A stretch of 64,000 nt of DNA from Haberlea rhodopensis. Taxonomy: Eukaryota; Streptophyta; Magnoliopsida; Lamiales; Gesneriaceae. Below, in pieces: positions 9,256-19,924 of this stretch. The position numbers were made by a program, and so were the translations under genes. How positions within the stretch are numbered: position 1 is the first letter of the stretch; each line of letters starts with the position of its first letter. The stretch covers positions 620,001 through 684,000 of the forward strand of contig CAJQUN010000154.1 in NCBI GenBank assembly GCA_907163345.1, read 5' to 3'. Below the pieces are notes generated by a model, which saw only the letters and a list, made by a program, of their open reading frames with translations, did not search any database and was not told the DNA's origin.

Positions 9256-12200
9256 GTGTCTTTTATTTACGCACCCTGCTTTTATATTGATCGACACAGG
9301 TGCGTCACACTCTTTGTGTCGACAAGTTTTGTGGAAAGGCACCACTTATGCACTTCTCCGTCGCCCACGCCTCTTATAGTCTCGACCCCCACTGGAAGAA
9401 GTATGATTACTGATCGGATCGTCTACAATGGCCTCATTTATTTTGAGGATAAGGAACTAAGGTCAGATTTGATTGTTCTAGGAATGTCAGATTTTGATTG
9501 CATTCTGGGCATTGATGTTCTGAACAGGTATCAGGCAGTTGTGAACTGCAGGCAGAGAACTGTACGGTTTAAATCCGATATGGGAGTTCCATGGACGTTC
9601 TATGGGGATGGTTCTCGCTCTAAGATTCCGTTGATATCTGCTGTCAAGATGGCGCAGTTGTTGGAACGAGGTCATTCAGTATATCTCATTTATGCCGTCG
9701 ATGTTACGGAAAAGAAAGAAGAAGTAAAAGTTGAGGATGTGCCCGTAGTGGCGGAGTTTCCTGATGTCTTTCCGGAGGAGATTCCCGGATTCCCACCGAC
9801 GAGAGAGGTCGAGTTTGGGATTGAGTTATTACCAGGGACGTCTGCCATTTCTCGTGCCCCTTATAGGATGGCACCAGCGGAGCTAAGGGAATTAAAGATT
9901 CAGTTGCAAGAACTCCTTGATAAGGGCTATATACGCCCTAGCGTATCGCCCTGGGGAGCACCAGTGTTATTTGTGAAGAAGAAAGATGGTTCGATGCGTT
10001 TGTGCATCGATTACAGACAACTGAACAAAGCTACGGTGAAGAATAAGTACCCACTTCCGAGGATCGATGATTTGTTTGATCAGTTGCAGGGTACGAGGCT
10101 CTACAGTAAGATCGATCTGAGGTCGGGGTACCATCAGATTCGAGTAAGAGAAGAGGATGTCCAGAAGACAGCCTTCAGAACTAGGTATGGGCACTATGAG
10201 TTCCTAGTCATGCCTTTTGGGGTGACAAATGCCCCGGCTGTTTTCATGAGTTTGATGAACAAGGTGTTCCAGCCGTATTTGGATCAATTCGTCATAGTTT
10301 TCATTGACGACATACTCATCTACTCTAGGACCGAAGAAGATCATGTACGGCACTTGAGGACAGTACTTCAGATCCTTAGGGATCATCAGTTGTATGCTAA
10401 GCTGAGCAAGTGCGAGTTCTGGTTAGACAGCGTGGTATTCCTAGGCCATGTCATATCTAGCCAAGGAATATCTGTGGATCCGAGGAAGATTGAAGCTGTG
10501 ATGGAGTGGGCAGCACCCACTTCTGTACCCGAGATACGGAGTTTTCTGGGCTTAGCAGGTTATTACCGACGTTTTGTCGAGGGGTTTTCCAAGATCGCTA
10601 AGCCATTGACACAGCTGACTCAGAAAGGAGTCCCATTCTTTTGGTCCGAAGCTTGTGAGGAAAGCTTCCAAGAATTGAAGCGTCGTTTGACGACAGCGCC
10701 AGTATTGGTGATTCCGTCTGAGGACAAGAGGTTTGCTTTGTACACGGATGCCTCATTGCAAGGTTTGGGCTGTGTACTGATGCAAGACAGACAAGTGGTA
10801 GCCTATGCTTCGAGACAGTTGAAGCCTCATGAGACCAGGTACCCAGTCCATGATCTGGAACTGGCAGCTATCATTTTCGCCTTGAAGATTTGGCGTCATT
10901 ACCTTTATGGTACTACGTTTACCATTTTTACGGACCATAAGAGCCTGAAGTTCTTGTTCACTCAGGCAGAGTTGAATATGAGGCAAAGGAGGTGGATGGA
11001 TTTACTCAAGGATTATGACTGTGAAATTGAGTACCATCCTGGTAAGGCAAATTTGATAGCAGACGCCTTAAGTCGGAAGGTGAAGAGCACCGCTGAGGAT
11101 GTTATGTGTTTATCAGCTTTGATGACTTCCTATTGCCATCTGGGCTATGACTTCGATGTAGACACGTCGCCGGTGCGAGTGTCGACCTTATTGGCCGAGC
11201 CAGACGTATTTGAGGCAATCAGGAAAGCCCAGAGGTTGGATGATGAAGTTCAGAGATGGTCATCAATAGTACTTCGAGGTCAGCCAACAAAGTTTAGTGT
11301 GGCTGAAGATGACTCTTTAAGATTGGGCAACCGATGGGTGGTCCCAGATGCGCCAGGATTGCGTAAAGGAATTTTAGAACGGGCTCATAGTAGCCGGTTC
11401 AGTATCCACCCTGGAGGAAGAAAGATGCATAAGGACCTAAGTGGTCAATTCTGGTGGAAACGCATGAAGCGTGATGTGATCAGCTTCGTTAAGAGATGTT
11501 TGATCTGCCAACAAGTAAAGGCAGAAAGGCAGAGGCCTGGTGGCGAGCTGAAGAGCTTGGAGGTACCTAAGTGGAAGTGGGAGCATATATCTATGGACTT
11601 CGTGACCCACTTGCCAAGGTCGGCCTCTGGATTTGATGCGATCTGGGTGATCGTAGATAGGCTGACGAAGGTAGCTCATTTCATCCCTTACAGTATGACT
11701 TTCACGTATTTAAAGATGGCCCAATTATATGTACGGGATGTAGTGAGGTTGCATGGGATTCCAGTCTCGATCGTGTCTGACAGAGACCCAAGGTTTACTT
11801 CTCATTTCTGGGAGGGTCTCCAGACAGCCTTGGGCACCGAGGTGAGACTAAGTACAGCCTATCACCCTCAGACTGATGGCCAAACGGAGCGTACTATACA
11901 GACGCTCGAAGATATACTGAGGGCATGTGTTTTGGAGTTTGATACTCCGTGGCAAGAGTCTATACCTCTGGTGGAGTTCTCCTACAATAACAGCTATCAG
12001 GCGAGCATTCAAATGGCCCCTTTTGAAGCTCTGTACGGACGACGATGTAGGTCACCGCTGTATTGGGAGGACTTGACGAGTAAAGCGGTCGGAGGACCGG
12101 ATATGATTAAGGACATGGAGGAAAAGATTAAGATGATACGCTTAAAGATGAAAGCGGCCCAAGATAGGCAAGCAGCCTATGCCAATAAGCGGCGACGACC

Positions 12201-12648
12201 GCTAGAATTTCAAGTAGGAGACAAGGTCTTCTTGAAAATCTCACCCTTCAGGGGTGTTGTTCGATTTGGTATGCGGGGGAAGTTATCCCCGAGGTATGTT
12301 GGACCGTATGAGGTATTACAGCGTATCGGCACTTTGGCTTACCGATTGGCTTTACCGCCGTCCTTATCTGGAATTCATGATGTCTTCCATGTTTCTATGT
12401 TGAGAAAGTATGAGCCAGATCCGTCTCATGTGTTACAGCCTACTGAAGTGCAGTTAGACTCAGATGTATCCTACGTTGAACGACCGGTCAGAATTCTGGA
12501 TCGTGAGGATCGCAGACTACGAAGTAAAGTTATACCAATGGTCAAAGTTCAGTGGGATCGTCGGGGTGTCGAGGAGGCTACGTGGGAGACGGAGCGGCAT
12601 ATGATGCAACATTACCCGGAACTATTTTATGGTATGATTTATGTTTAG
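9256..12648 (+). CDS. pol: Tekay-1 pol: protease, RT, RNase H, integrase, chromodomain
   Basis: A reading frame of 1130 codons. The protease part is only partly in this frame: DTGASHS lies in the preceding frame, and a second 1-nt deletion near 9313 joins it to this one. Reverse transcriptase follows at about residues 220-400, with LCIDYRQLNK, MPFGVTNAP and the catalytic VFIDDIL. RNase H at about 490-610 has YTDAS and DHKSLK. The integrase HHCC zinc domain lies at about 710-770 (CLICQQVKAE). The D,D,E core has MDFVTHLP, SDRDPRF and the HPQTDGQTERT segment. A GPY-type module and a chromodomain-like end (VKVQWDRRGVEEATWE) close the protein. There are no internal stops. All catalytic motifs I can check are intact, so only the gag-PR junction is broken. 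Confidence 0.93.
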   Translation: MSFIYAPCFYIDRHRCVTLFVSTSFVERHHLCTSPSPTPLIVSTPTGRSMITDRIVYNGLIYFEDKELRSDLIVLGMSDFDCILGIDVLNRYQAVVNCRQRTVRFKSDMGVPWTFYGDGSRSKIPLISAVKMAQLLERGHSVYLIYAVDVTEKKEEVKVEDVPVVAEFPDVFPEEIPGFPPTREVEFGIELLPGTSAISRAPYRMAPAELRELKIQLQELLDKGYIRPSVSPWGAPVLFVKKKDGSMRLCIDYRQLNKATVKNKYPLPRIDDLFDQLQGTRLYSKIDLRSGYHQIRVREEDVQKTAFRTRYGHYEFLVMPFGVTNAPAVFMSLMNKVFQPYLDQFVIVFIDDILIYSRTEEDHVRHLRTVLQILRDHQLYAKLSKCEFWLDSVVFLGHVISSQGISVDPRKIEAVMEWAAPTSVPEIRSFLGLAGYYRRFVEGFSKIAKPLTQLTQKGVPFFWSEACEESFQELKRRLTTAPVLVIPSEDKRFALYTDASLQGLGCVLMQDRQVVAYASRQLKPHETRYPVHDLELAAIIFALKIWRHYLYGTTFTIFTDHKSLKFLFTQAELNMRQRRWMDLLKDYDCEIEYHPGKANLIADALSRKVKSTAEDVMCLSALMTSYCHLGYDFDVDTSPVRVSTLLAEPDVFEAIRKAQRLDDEVQRWSSIVLRGQPTKFSVAEDDSLRLGNRWVVPDAPGLRKGILERAHSSRFSIHPGGRKMHKDLSGQFWWKRMKRDVISFVKRCLICQQVKAERQRPGGELKSLEVPKWKWEHISMDFVTHLPRSASGFDAIWVIVDRLTKVAHFIPYSMTFTYLKMAQLYVRDVVRLHGIPVSIVSDRDPRFTSHFWEGLQTALGTEVRLSTAYHPQTDGQTERTIQTLEDILRACVLEFDTPWQESIPLVEFSYNNSYQASIQMAPFEALYGRRCRSPLYWEDLTSKAVGGPDMIKDMEEKIKMIRLKMKAAQDRQAAYANKRRRPLEFQVGDKVFLKISPFRGVVRFGMRGKLSPRYVGPYEVLQRIGTLAYRLALPPSLSGIHDVFHVSMLRKYEPDPSHVLQPTEVQLDSDVSYVERPVRILDREDRRLRSKVIPMVKVQWDRRGVEEATWETERHMMQHYPELFYGMIYV

Positions 12649-12670
12649 TTCTTTTGGGTAAGTGCATGCG

Positions 12671-12705
12671 ATTTCGGGGACGAAATCTTATAAGTAGGGG
12701 AGTAA
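12671..12705 (+). other. Stem-loop and polypurine tract of Tekay-1
   Basis: ATTTCG-GGGA-CGAAAT (12671-12686) forms a perfect 6-bp stem with a 4-nt loop, a signature seen after pol in many plant chromoviruses. The purine-rich AAGTAGGGGAGTAA runs up to the 3' LTR and is the plus-strand primer. A similar TTTCGAGGACGAAA is at the end of the chromovirus near 49637. Confidence 0.85.
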
Positions 12706-14694
12706 TGTGATGCCCCGAAATTAATTAATGGTAACTTGGACATTAATTATGTTTACATGTTGGATCATGGTTTCATGGATTTATGTGTTGGGTATTAAGA
12801 TGTTAACATGATTAATTGTGTTAAATTATCAAATATGAGGAAGATGTGATTTTAAATGAAGTTTAGAGCATTGTTGAAAAATGCTTTTGAAATACCAAGT
12901 AGGGTATTCTATACATCATGTTAAGTATGGGGTACAATTTTTATTAAGTTATTACAACCCTTTTTTTTAAATCCCTCACACATCACTTTAACCCCCCCCA
13001 CATTACCATTTCACTTTATTAAAAACCCCCAAATCACTTCCCAACCCCAAACCCTACCCCATTTTCGAAACTCACCAAAAGAGGAGGAGAAAAGTTCCAC
13101 AAAAACCTTGTTTGTGTGATCTTTGCTAGGATTTGGAGCCTACAAGAGGTATGGAACCATTCCTATAAGTTTTATGATGTTTGGTGTTGAAATGGGTTAA
13201 GTTTTTGATGTTTTATGTGGGTTTGTTTGGGTATGTGTTGTTTATGGTTGGGGTATGATTTTTTGAAGTGTTTATGTTGGTTTTAGTGGGTTATGTTGTT
13301 ATTGAAGTTAGGAGGAAGTTTGGTTTTGGGGTGGCATGTGAAAGAGCTTGAAAAATGAGCATTAATGGCGAAAATTCGATGTACAGCACTCGGCGATCGA
13401 TCGCCCGTCCTTGGCGATCGATCGCGAGCGTCCAGTACCAGCCAGAGGCATTTGGCGATCGATCGCCACTTTTGGGCGATCGATCGGCGAGCCTGGCGAT
13501 CGATCGCGCCAAAAGTGGCGATCGATCGCCAAGAAGGAAATTTTGCCCCCTCGTCCAGTGTGGTCTCGCGATCGATCGCGCCTGGGCGGCGATCGATCGC
13601 GAGCTGAAGAAAAGTGGATTTTTGATTTTTTTGTGGGATTTTTTGGATATTGGACTATGTTTAGCTTCTAATATCAATTTGTATGGTTGTGTAGAACCAT
13701 CCCAGGTGCCCACAACATCCAGGAGATAAAGCTCTCCAAATTCTCCACTTTTGGGAATTAAGGTACGTAAGAGACGTACGAGCATCGGACGGTAAACCAT
13801 GCCCTTACATATTATGATGACGTTTAAGATGATGTTTACGATGATGACGTTTAAGATGATGTTATGATGATGATATCTATGATGATATTTATAATGATGA
13901 TGCTTATGATGATGTTACGATGATGATGCTTAAGATGATGTTTATGATAACGATGTTATGAGGACGTCTATAATGACGAAGTTTATGATAAGGTCATACG
14001 ACGTGTATGATTGGGTAAGACGCCCATGTGGTAAGACACCACCCAAAGTATAGGATTGGGTAAGATGCCCTCGTGGTAAGATGCCACGCAATGTTTATAA
14101 TATGGTAAGACGCCATATGATTGGGTAAGATGCCCACATGGTAAGATGCCACGCAATGTTTATAATATGGTAAGACGCCATATGATTGGGTAAGATGCCC
14201 ACGTGGTAAGATGCCACGCAATGATTATGATATGGTAAGATGCCATACAATGGGGTAAGACACCCCAATATATGAATAAGAGTCAGGGATAACCAAGGAG
14301 GTCGGAGGACGACCAATAACTTTTACTTAACTAAGATGTTATGCATTATTGTATGCTTTTATATAATGTTAAGTAAATATATGAATGCTCATGATGTGTT
14401 ATCCCTGTAGGTACACTTTTGGACCAAGGGCCTAGGGTCGGGTTGAGGAAGTGAGCTAAAGGGAGCATGACGAACGTAGGATGCAGGATTTTTGATAGTC
14501 TCTACTCTAGGAGTAGTGTAAATCTATAGCTTTAACATTCTTTATTGGGAATGTAATTAAATAGCTTTGAAAACTTTATTTTTGGCCTGTAATCTCCCTA
14601 GTTCAAACTACAACCGGAACCCTTAAGAGGTTATAAATGCATGTTCTGTCCAATATATGTGTTCTAAATGGTATTAAGGTAGGAAGTCCCTACA
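12706..14694 (+). repeat. Tekay-1 3' LTR
   Basis: A 1989-bp copy of the 5' LTR. Differences I can see are: T/C near 12914, one C fewer in the C run (8 instead of 9), A/G near 13497 and T/C near 13821. It contains the CGATCGATCG array (about 13394-13599) and the 12-hairpin array (about 14012-14267). It ends CCCTACA, followed by the target duplication AGTTG. Confidence 0.95.
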
Positions 14695-14696
14695 AG

Positions 14697-14893
14697 TTGG
14701 TCATAGGTTATGTCCGTTTTCCCCTTTCTCCCTTCCATACAATAGGATATTTGATGCTACCAGGGGTAATATCTCTAAATGAAATATTCTCAATGTATGG
14801 TAAGATCTACCCAAAAGTTGTTATAGATAATGTTAAGGTAATCACGATAGGCCCTGCTGCTGGCATCAAAGTAACCTCTTACGATCGGAATAG
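14697..14893 (+). pseudogene. Exon-like open fragment of unknown gene
   Basis: Immediately after the acceptor-like TTATTCAG (now split by Tekay-1), a frame stays open for about 65 codons. It reads LVIGYVRFPLSPFHTIGYL and continues with motifs such as ISLNEIFSMYGKIYPKVV and TIGPAAGIKVTSYDRN. It stops where the Sirevirus-like LTR begins at 14894. A shorter copy (LVIGYVSFPLS) is at 5857-5890. I do not recognise the protein. The open frame, balanced composition and splice signal suggest a host exon broken by two transposon insertions, but chance is possible. Confidence 0.4.
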
Positions 14894-16093
14894 TGTTTAG
14901 AAGGGGGGTTGAATAAACACTAGACTCAATTTCGATTCTTCTTTGTTACAGCAGACTGTTAAGTACTGCAGTAGGTTCTCAATTGATGAACAAGTCAGCA
15001 GACACTAGTAAAAGTGCGGAAGACGTCTGCTGAACTTGTGAGATTAAAAAACTGAAGGATATTGTGCAGAAAGTAATAACACAAGATATGTTCTGGAAGT
15101 TCGAAGCACAACGGTTCTACGTCTCCCATTCTTCCTTTGCAGGAATGTTACACTAGAAGATTTTGGCTTACACTTTACAGTATACAACCTTCTTAGACAC
15201 TCACACAGATTGGCCTAAACTCCTAGCAATACAACTATTACAGTTGTTTACAACTTGTTCTTACAACACTCACACACAATATAATCTCTTAATCTTCGAT
15301 TGTTCTTGAGCAGCAGACTCAGTAGGCTTTGATTTTCAAGATCACAATAATGTACTGTTGCTGCTCTTGCAAAACTTCAGAATATTTCAATGTACGTGTT
15401 GAATGTTTTGCTTGAATGAAGTTGATTTCTGACTTTCGAATATTGATCGCGTTGTTAGAGCATTCTTCATTCTTCACTTTGACGTATTATATACATAGTA
15501 GTCTAACGATAACTTTTCTTTATTTGGAAAGATCTGCGTAAACTCAGCTTCATGATATTCTTCCAAATTCTTTTTGTCTTCTTTCCAATTTCGTTAATCA
15601 ACGGCTATTTCAATCTGACGCTATTGGTGGCGCTGATATGGTAATGCGGCACTCTGTTGTACCTTTGTCAGAGTGAATTTGTACTTGTTTGTCTAGTTGC
15701 TTTATACGTCTGTTGACTTCTCCTTTACTGTATATCTGCTGGACATATGATCAGCTGATGTCCTTTCCATCATCCGCTGGATAGTTACTAGTTACTTAGT
15801 CGGCTAGGCTAAGGTCAACTAATAACTTCTTAGACGTCTGCTGGTTCTCTTGTTTCTGTGGACATACACTCTCTGCATCCTGTGGTTTATAACCCGGTAG
15901 ATCACTTTTTACCTTTTCACCTTGTAGATGTCTTTTCACATTTTCACCCGGTGGATGTCTTTTCATCTTTTCACCCGGTGGATGTCTTTTCACTCGGTGG
16001 ATGTCTTTTAAGCTTTTCACCCGGTGGATGTCTTTTAGGCTTAGATACAGTAGATGTTTGTGATCACAAAAACTTAGAAATGCTTTTCCAACA
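14894..16093 (-). repeat. 3' LTR of the Sirevirus-like element
   Basis: About 1200 bp. On the minus strand it starts TGTTGGAAAAGC right after the purine tract and ends near CCTTCTAAACA at 14894, preceded on + by AATAG as a possible target duplication. The outer end is chosen from the TG/CA rule and is less certain than the inner end. It holds five or so tandem copies of a CACCCGGTGGATGTC unit at 15907-16040. Confidence 0.7.
15907..16040. repeat. Tandem repeats of CACCCGGTGGATGTCTTTT in the LTR
   Basis: Five imperfect copies spaced about 20-27 bp apart, some degenerate (CACCTTGTAGATGTC, CACTCGGTGGATGTC). The core CACCCGGTG is itself palindromic. The open frame across it (15796-16020 minus) is a by-product of the repeat. 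Confidence 0.85.
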
Positions 16094-16110
16094 ATTTCTC
16101 CCTTTTTGGT
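16094..16110 (-). other. Polypurine tract of the Sirevirus-like element
   Basis: On the minus strand, ACCAAAAAGGGAGAAAT directly precedes the LTR start TGTTGG. This fixes the element's orientation and the inner LTR boundary. Confidence 0.8.
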
Positions 16111-16507
16111 GATGACAAAACTTAGCAGTGGAGACTCTGGCTTGAACGATGAACAACAGATACCTGTTAAGAATTAAAAAACATAACAGTGGAGAGCATC
16201 AAATATTGTTAGATAAATAAGCAGATTACAAGTAGTAATCAAGCTGAACATTAACGAAAGAATACATTTAAAATGAATCATGTTTACATATTACAATTTT
16301 TACAAAAGCATATGTTTACAATATATTCAAGTGGGTAAAAACAACTTCCAAAACATAGCCAGTATGGAATGATCCGAGCTGGGCAGTTTCAGGGTTTTAA
16401 CAGGGGGGGGGGGGGGGGGGGTTGGGGTGGGGGCAAAAAAGTGCATACAGAGAAATTGTTACAAAAGAAAACCTAGAAAATAAACTACGTTATCTTCAAG
16501 TAATCAT
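16111..16507. other. Non-coding tail with a 19-G run and G-quadruplex potential
   Basis: Between the env-like region and the purine tract I see no gene. On the + strand, 16403-16421 is an uninterrupted run of 19 G, followed by TTGGGGTGGGGG to about 16433. Four or more G tracts of at least four can form a G-quadruplex on the strand opposite to the element's coding strand. Confidence 0.75.
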
Positions 16508-18097
16508 TCATCCTTTGATCATCATAGTCTCTGTCTTCCCCCTTTTTGCAATCAGCACCCAGACATCTGCGTTCCAAATACCAGGCTGGTAGATGACACC
16601 AAGACCGGTAGATGATCGCCTTTCCTTGACTAGTTCTCGTCTGCTTGGTTGTTGAGGTCTGCTGTGCTCCGGTAGCCTTCGAACAGTGCGAGTAACAGTT
16701 GGGAGGCTGCTGCTTAAATCTTGTAGCTGCGTGTCAAAAACTGCTTGCATATCGGTCATCTGCGCTGAGAACTTTTGATGAATGTCATCAATCTTTCCTC
16801 CATTCTCCAGTGAAGTAGCAGCATGGAGGGATTCATTCTGCTGGCTCAATTCAAATCTGGCTTGCCCCAGCTTAGAGAAGGAGTCTGAAAAGGCGTTTGT
16901 GACAAATCTTGAAAGCTTGTGACCTTCTCAGTCAAGTGATGAACATCTCAATAGATTTTCCCGAACCTGGAGTCAATATGTCACCTTAAGTTTCCAATTT
17001 ATGTACTGGCATCTCTTTCTTCATGCTTAACTTTTTGAACTTCGCTAGCAAGATTTGAAATAACAGCAGACAACTGATTCAGCTGGTCAGAAACAGTCGG
17101 AGGCATTTCTTCTCCATGAAGTTCAGGAAAGTCACTTGCTAGAGCCTCAGCAAAAGTTGAAGGACCAGCTCTATCAGTCTTCTCAGCAGTGACTGGATTA
17201 GTAAGAGCAGCAGATTCACCAGCAGGTAAAGTATCATAGTGAGAGCAGCAGACGGAGCCACCTCAGTAGATACCATGGCAATGAAGTAGCAGTGTTAGCA
17301 GCAAGGTCGGCATCCGCAACAGATACATCCATCGGTATAGTACATTCAATAGATACATCAGCAGCCAAAACAACAAGTGAGGCTCGGCAGATTTATTAAT
17401 AGACAGATCAAACCCAGTAGATACCATCAACTCAACAGCCATGCAAATTGGTTCGATCGCGCAGCAAGTATTTCTAAGATAGAGGGAAAAGGGGGTAGGT
17501 TAGTTGTGAATCCAGAATGGCCATTGGCAGATTCAACTACGCCAATCATTACTTGAAAAAGTACTACGGACCAGTTGACATCTATCCTCATAACAACAAC
17601 ACACAATACTTCAAACTTTTCTAGGGTAATGACATTGAATGACCCAACTTTGCATAGCAGATCCTTGGCAATGATGTCTGCGAGCAATCAGAAATGGTTC
17701 TTCATCAGAATCTTCTTGAAAGGAGTGCTTCGTAGTCATAGGCCAGATTCTGAGAACACTGTACGCATCTCATCTCGCACGGGGATGGTGATGGTAGAAA
17801 GATCCGTGAGCCCAGTAGTTGGAAGGCTCAGTTGAGTGGTAAAGTCATTTGAGTGATTGCGACAGATTGATCGAAGATGGAGGACACCACGGTGTTGTTA
17901 ACCACACTAGTTGTAGCATAAAACTCTTGGAGAGTTTCCCTGTAGAACGTTGGTGCGAGGTTCAACATAACCAGTAGGCCGGAGTTCTCCAAATATTGGA
18001 AAATGCTAGTCATCTTCTCATCGGCGCTGGTGTAAACTGAGTTGAAATCGACATGTACGACATTGGTAACAAAACTTGGCTGGCTGGTCTTCGACAT
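16508..18097 (-). pseudogene. Env-like ORF region of the Sirevirus-like element (degenerate)
   Basis: It begins at an ATG at 18097 (MSKTSQPSFVTNVVHVDF) and runs about 85 codons to a stop at 17828. In other frames it continues with FSESGLW and a piece at 17427-17687, then a coiled-coil-like, Gln/Ser-rich stretch (16508-16849: HQKFSAQMTDMQAVFDTQL). Its place between pol and the 3' LTR matches the env-like gene of Sireviruses, whose function is unproven. I see no convincing signal peptide or fusion peptide. Many frameshifts and stops make it non-functional here. Confidence 0.6.
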
Positions 18098-18659
18098 TTT
18101 GATTTTTGAAGTGTTGAGAAACAGTGAAGTCTGAGAGAAAATTTCTTTGAACAAATTGTTAGTACAATAATTTGGAAATGGTAAAAGTGAAAATTGAAAA
18201 AGTTAATGGCGGTTAAAGAGATGGGAGGTGTAATGTTGTACTGTATATGAACAGACACATGGACACGTGTCTATCATCTAACCAAGGAATTTTTTTGAAA
18301 TAAACTGAAACGGACACGATTTAAGCGGGACCAAAATAATTCAATATTAATGAAAATTAAGTTTGAAATCCGACGTTCCAATTGGTTTATACTTAACGAA
18401 GGTTATTAATAGCAAAGCATATATGGAAATGGCCACTGGTATGTAGAATTTACTGATGAAGTAACCTCTACTGCAGCAGACAATTGTTTTACCAGCTAAG
18501 CATTAGTAACCTTCGAAACACACACAAATTCCCCCTTAATTACTATTCCCCCTAAATTCATGCAATGTCTAAAATGCAACACCCCCTTAAAGAAAAATTT
18601 AAACAAATAGTATCACTTAGTTATATCAATTAAACCAACTATATTACAAAAATAGGAAA

Positions 18660-19919
18660 ACTTAGTGTCCGGTAGGGGTTTTGTGAAGATATCTGCTGCT
18701 TGTTGTTCGGTGGATATGTAATCCAACCGAATCTCCTTCTTTATTACGTGATCTAGAATGAAGTTATGACGAATGTCAATATGATTGGTCCGAGAATGAA
18801 GAACTAGATTATAAGTGATAGCTATGACATATGTATTAACACAAAATATTGGTGCCTTAGTAGACTCAATTCCGTAGTCTCTTAGTTGCGGTTGAATCCA
18901 TAATAGTTGAGCACAATAGCTTCCAGCATCAAGTTATTCTGCCTCTGCAGTAGACATTGCGATGGATGTCTGCTTCTTGCAACCCCAATCAATCTATCCC
19001 CTAAGAATTGACAGTATCCACTGGTACTTTTCTTATCAATCTTGCATCCCATGTAGTCAGCATCTGAATACCCGACTAAGTTAAATGTTGAATCCTTGGG
19101 ATACCAGAGACCAACATTCTCAGTACCTTTTGGATACTTAAGAATCTTCTTAGTAGCGGTGAAGTGAGATTGTTTAGGATAAGGTTGGAAGCGAGCACAC
19201 ATACATACAACAAACATAATGTCAGGTCTACTAGCTGTCAAATATAGTAAAGATCCAATAATACTGCGATACATTGTTACTTCGACTGGTATGCTTGCTT
19301 CATCCAAATCTAGTTTAGCAGAGGAACTCATAGAAGTGGCTACTGCTGAGCTAGTGCTCATTATGTATTTCTTTAATAGCTCTTTGGTGTACTTAGATGG
19401 TTGATCATGATTCCTTCATTAGACTGCTTGACTTGCAATCCTAATAAAAAAGATAAGTCTCCTGCATGATTTTGGAAAATCTCTCGCACAACTTTGGGTT
19501 AGTACTACCAAAAATAATATCATCAACATAAATCTGAACTAGTAGAGTATGATCACCCTTGGTGAATTTAAAAGGGTCTTGTCCACCGTGTCAACGGTAA
19601 CGTCATGCTCAGTCAAGTACTTTGATAGAGTTCATACCATGCTCGGGGAGCTTGTTTCAAACCATACAAGCTTTGTTCAGTTTATACACTGAGGAAGGCT
19701 GCTGATGGCTTTCAAACCCAGGAGGTTGTTCAGCATAAACTTCTTCCTGGAGTTTACCATTAAGAAAAACACTATTAACGTCCATCTGATAGACTTTAAA
19801 TTCTTTGAATGCATCGAATGCAAGAAATATACGAATGGCTTCTAATCGAGCTACAGGGGCAAAAGTTTCATCGAAGTCGATGCATTCTTACTGTCTGTAT
19901 CCCTGTGCAACTAATCTTG
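18660..19919 (-). pseudogene. pol: Sirevirus-like pol, 3' part: RT end and RNase H
   Basis: Copia-type reverse transcriptase motif QIYVDDIIFGST is readable near 19520. It is followed by SIIGSLLYLTASRPDIMF and the RNase H segment YSDADYMGCKIDKKSTSGYC (in 18882-19361). The usual copia pol ending, ADIFTKPLP, is near 18670. Frameshifts break the region into pieces. The coding sequence is cut at 19919 inside the RLVAQGY motif by the copia insertion and resumes at 28648. Confidence 0.85.
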
Positions 19920-19924
19920 CTTTA

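Larger units (their letters stand above)
5941..14694 (+). mobile_element. Ty3/gypsy chromovirus, Tekay/Del-type (Tekay-1), complete
   Basis: Full structure: 5' LTR 5941-7930, PBS 7935-7946, gag, pol with a C-terminal chromodomain-like tail, polypurine tract just before 12706, and 3' LTR 12706-14694. The 5-bp target duplication AGTTG lies at 5936-5940 and 14695-14699. By eye the LTRs differ by only three substitutions and one C in a homopolymer over about 1990 bp, so the insertion is recent. The order PR-RT-RNaseH-IN-chromodomain and the integrase/chromodomain wording fit the Tekay clade. Two 1-nt frame disruptions between gag and pol make this copy non-autonomous unless they are sequence errors. 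Confidence 0.93.

Noticed and set aside
15796..16112. Repeat-rich frames on both strands (VKRHPPGEK, VDVFSHFHP types)
   Set aside because: Produced by the CACCCGGTGGATGTC tandem repeat in the LTR.
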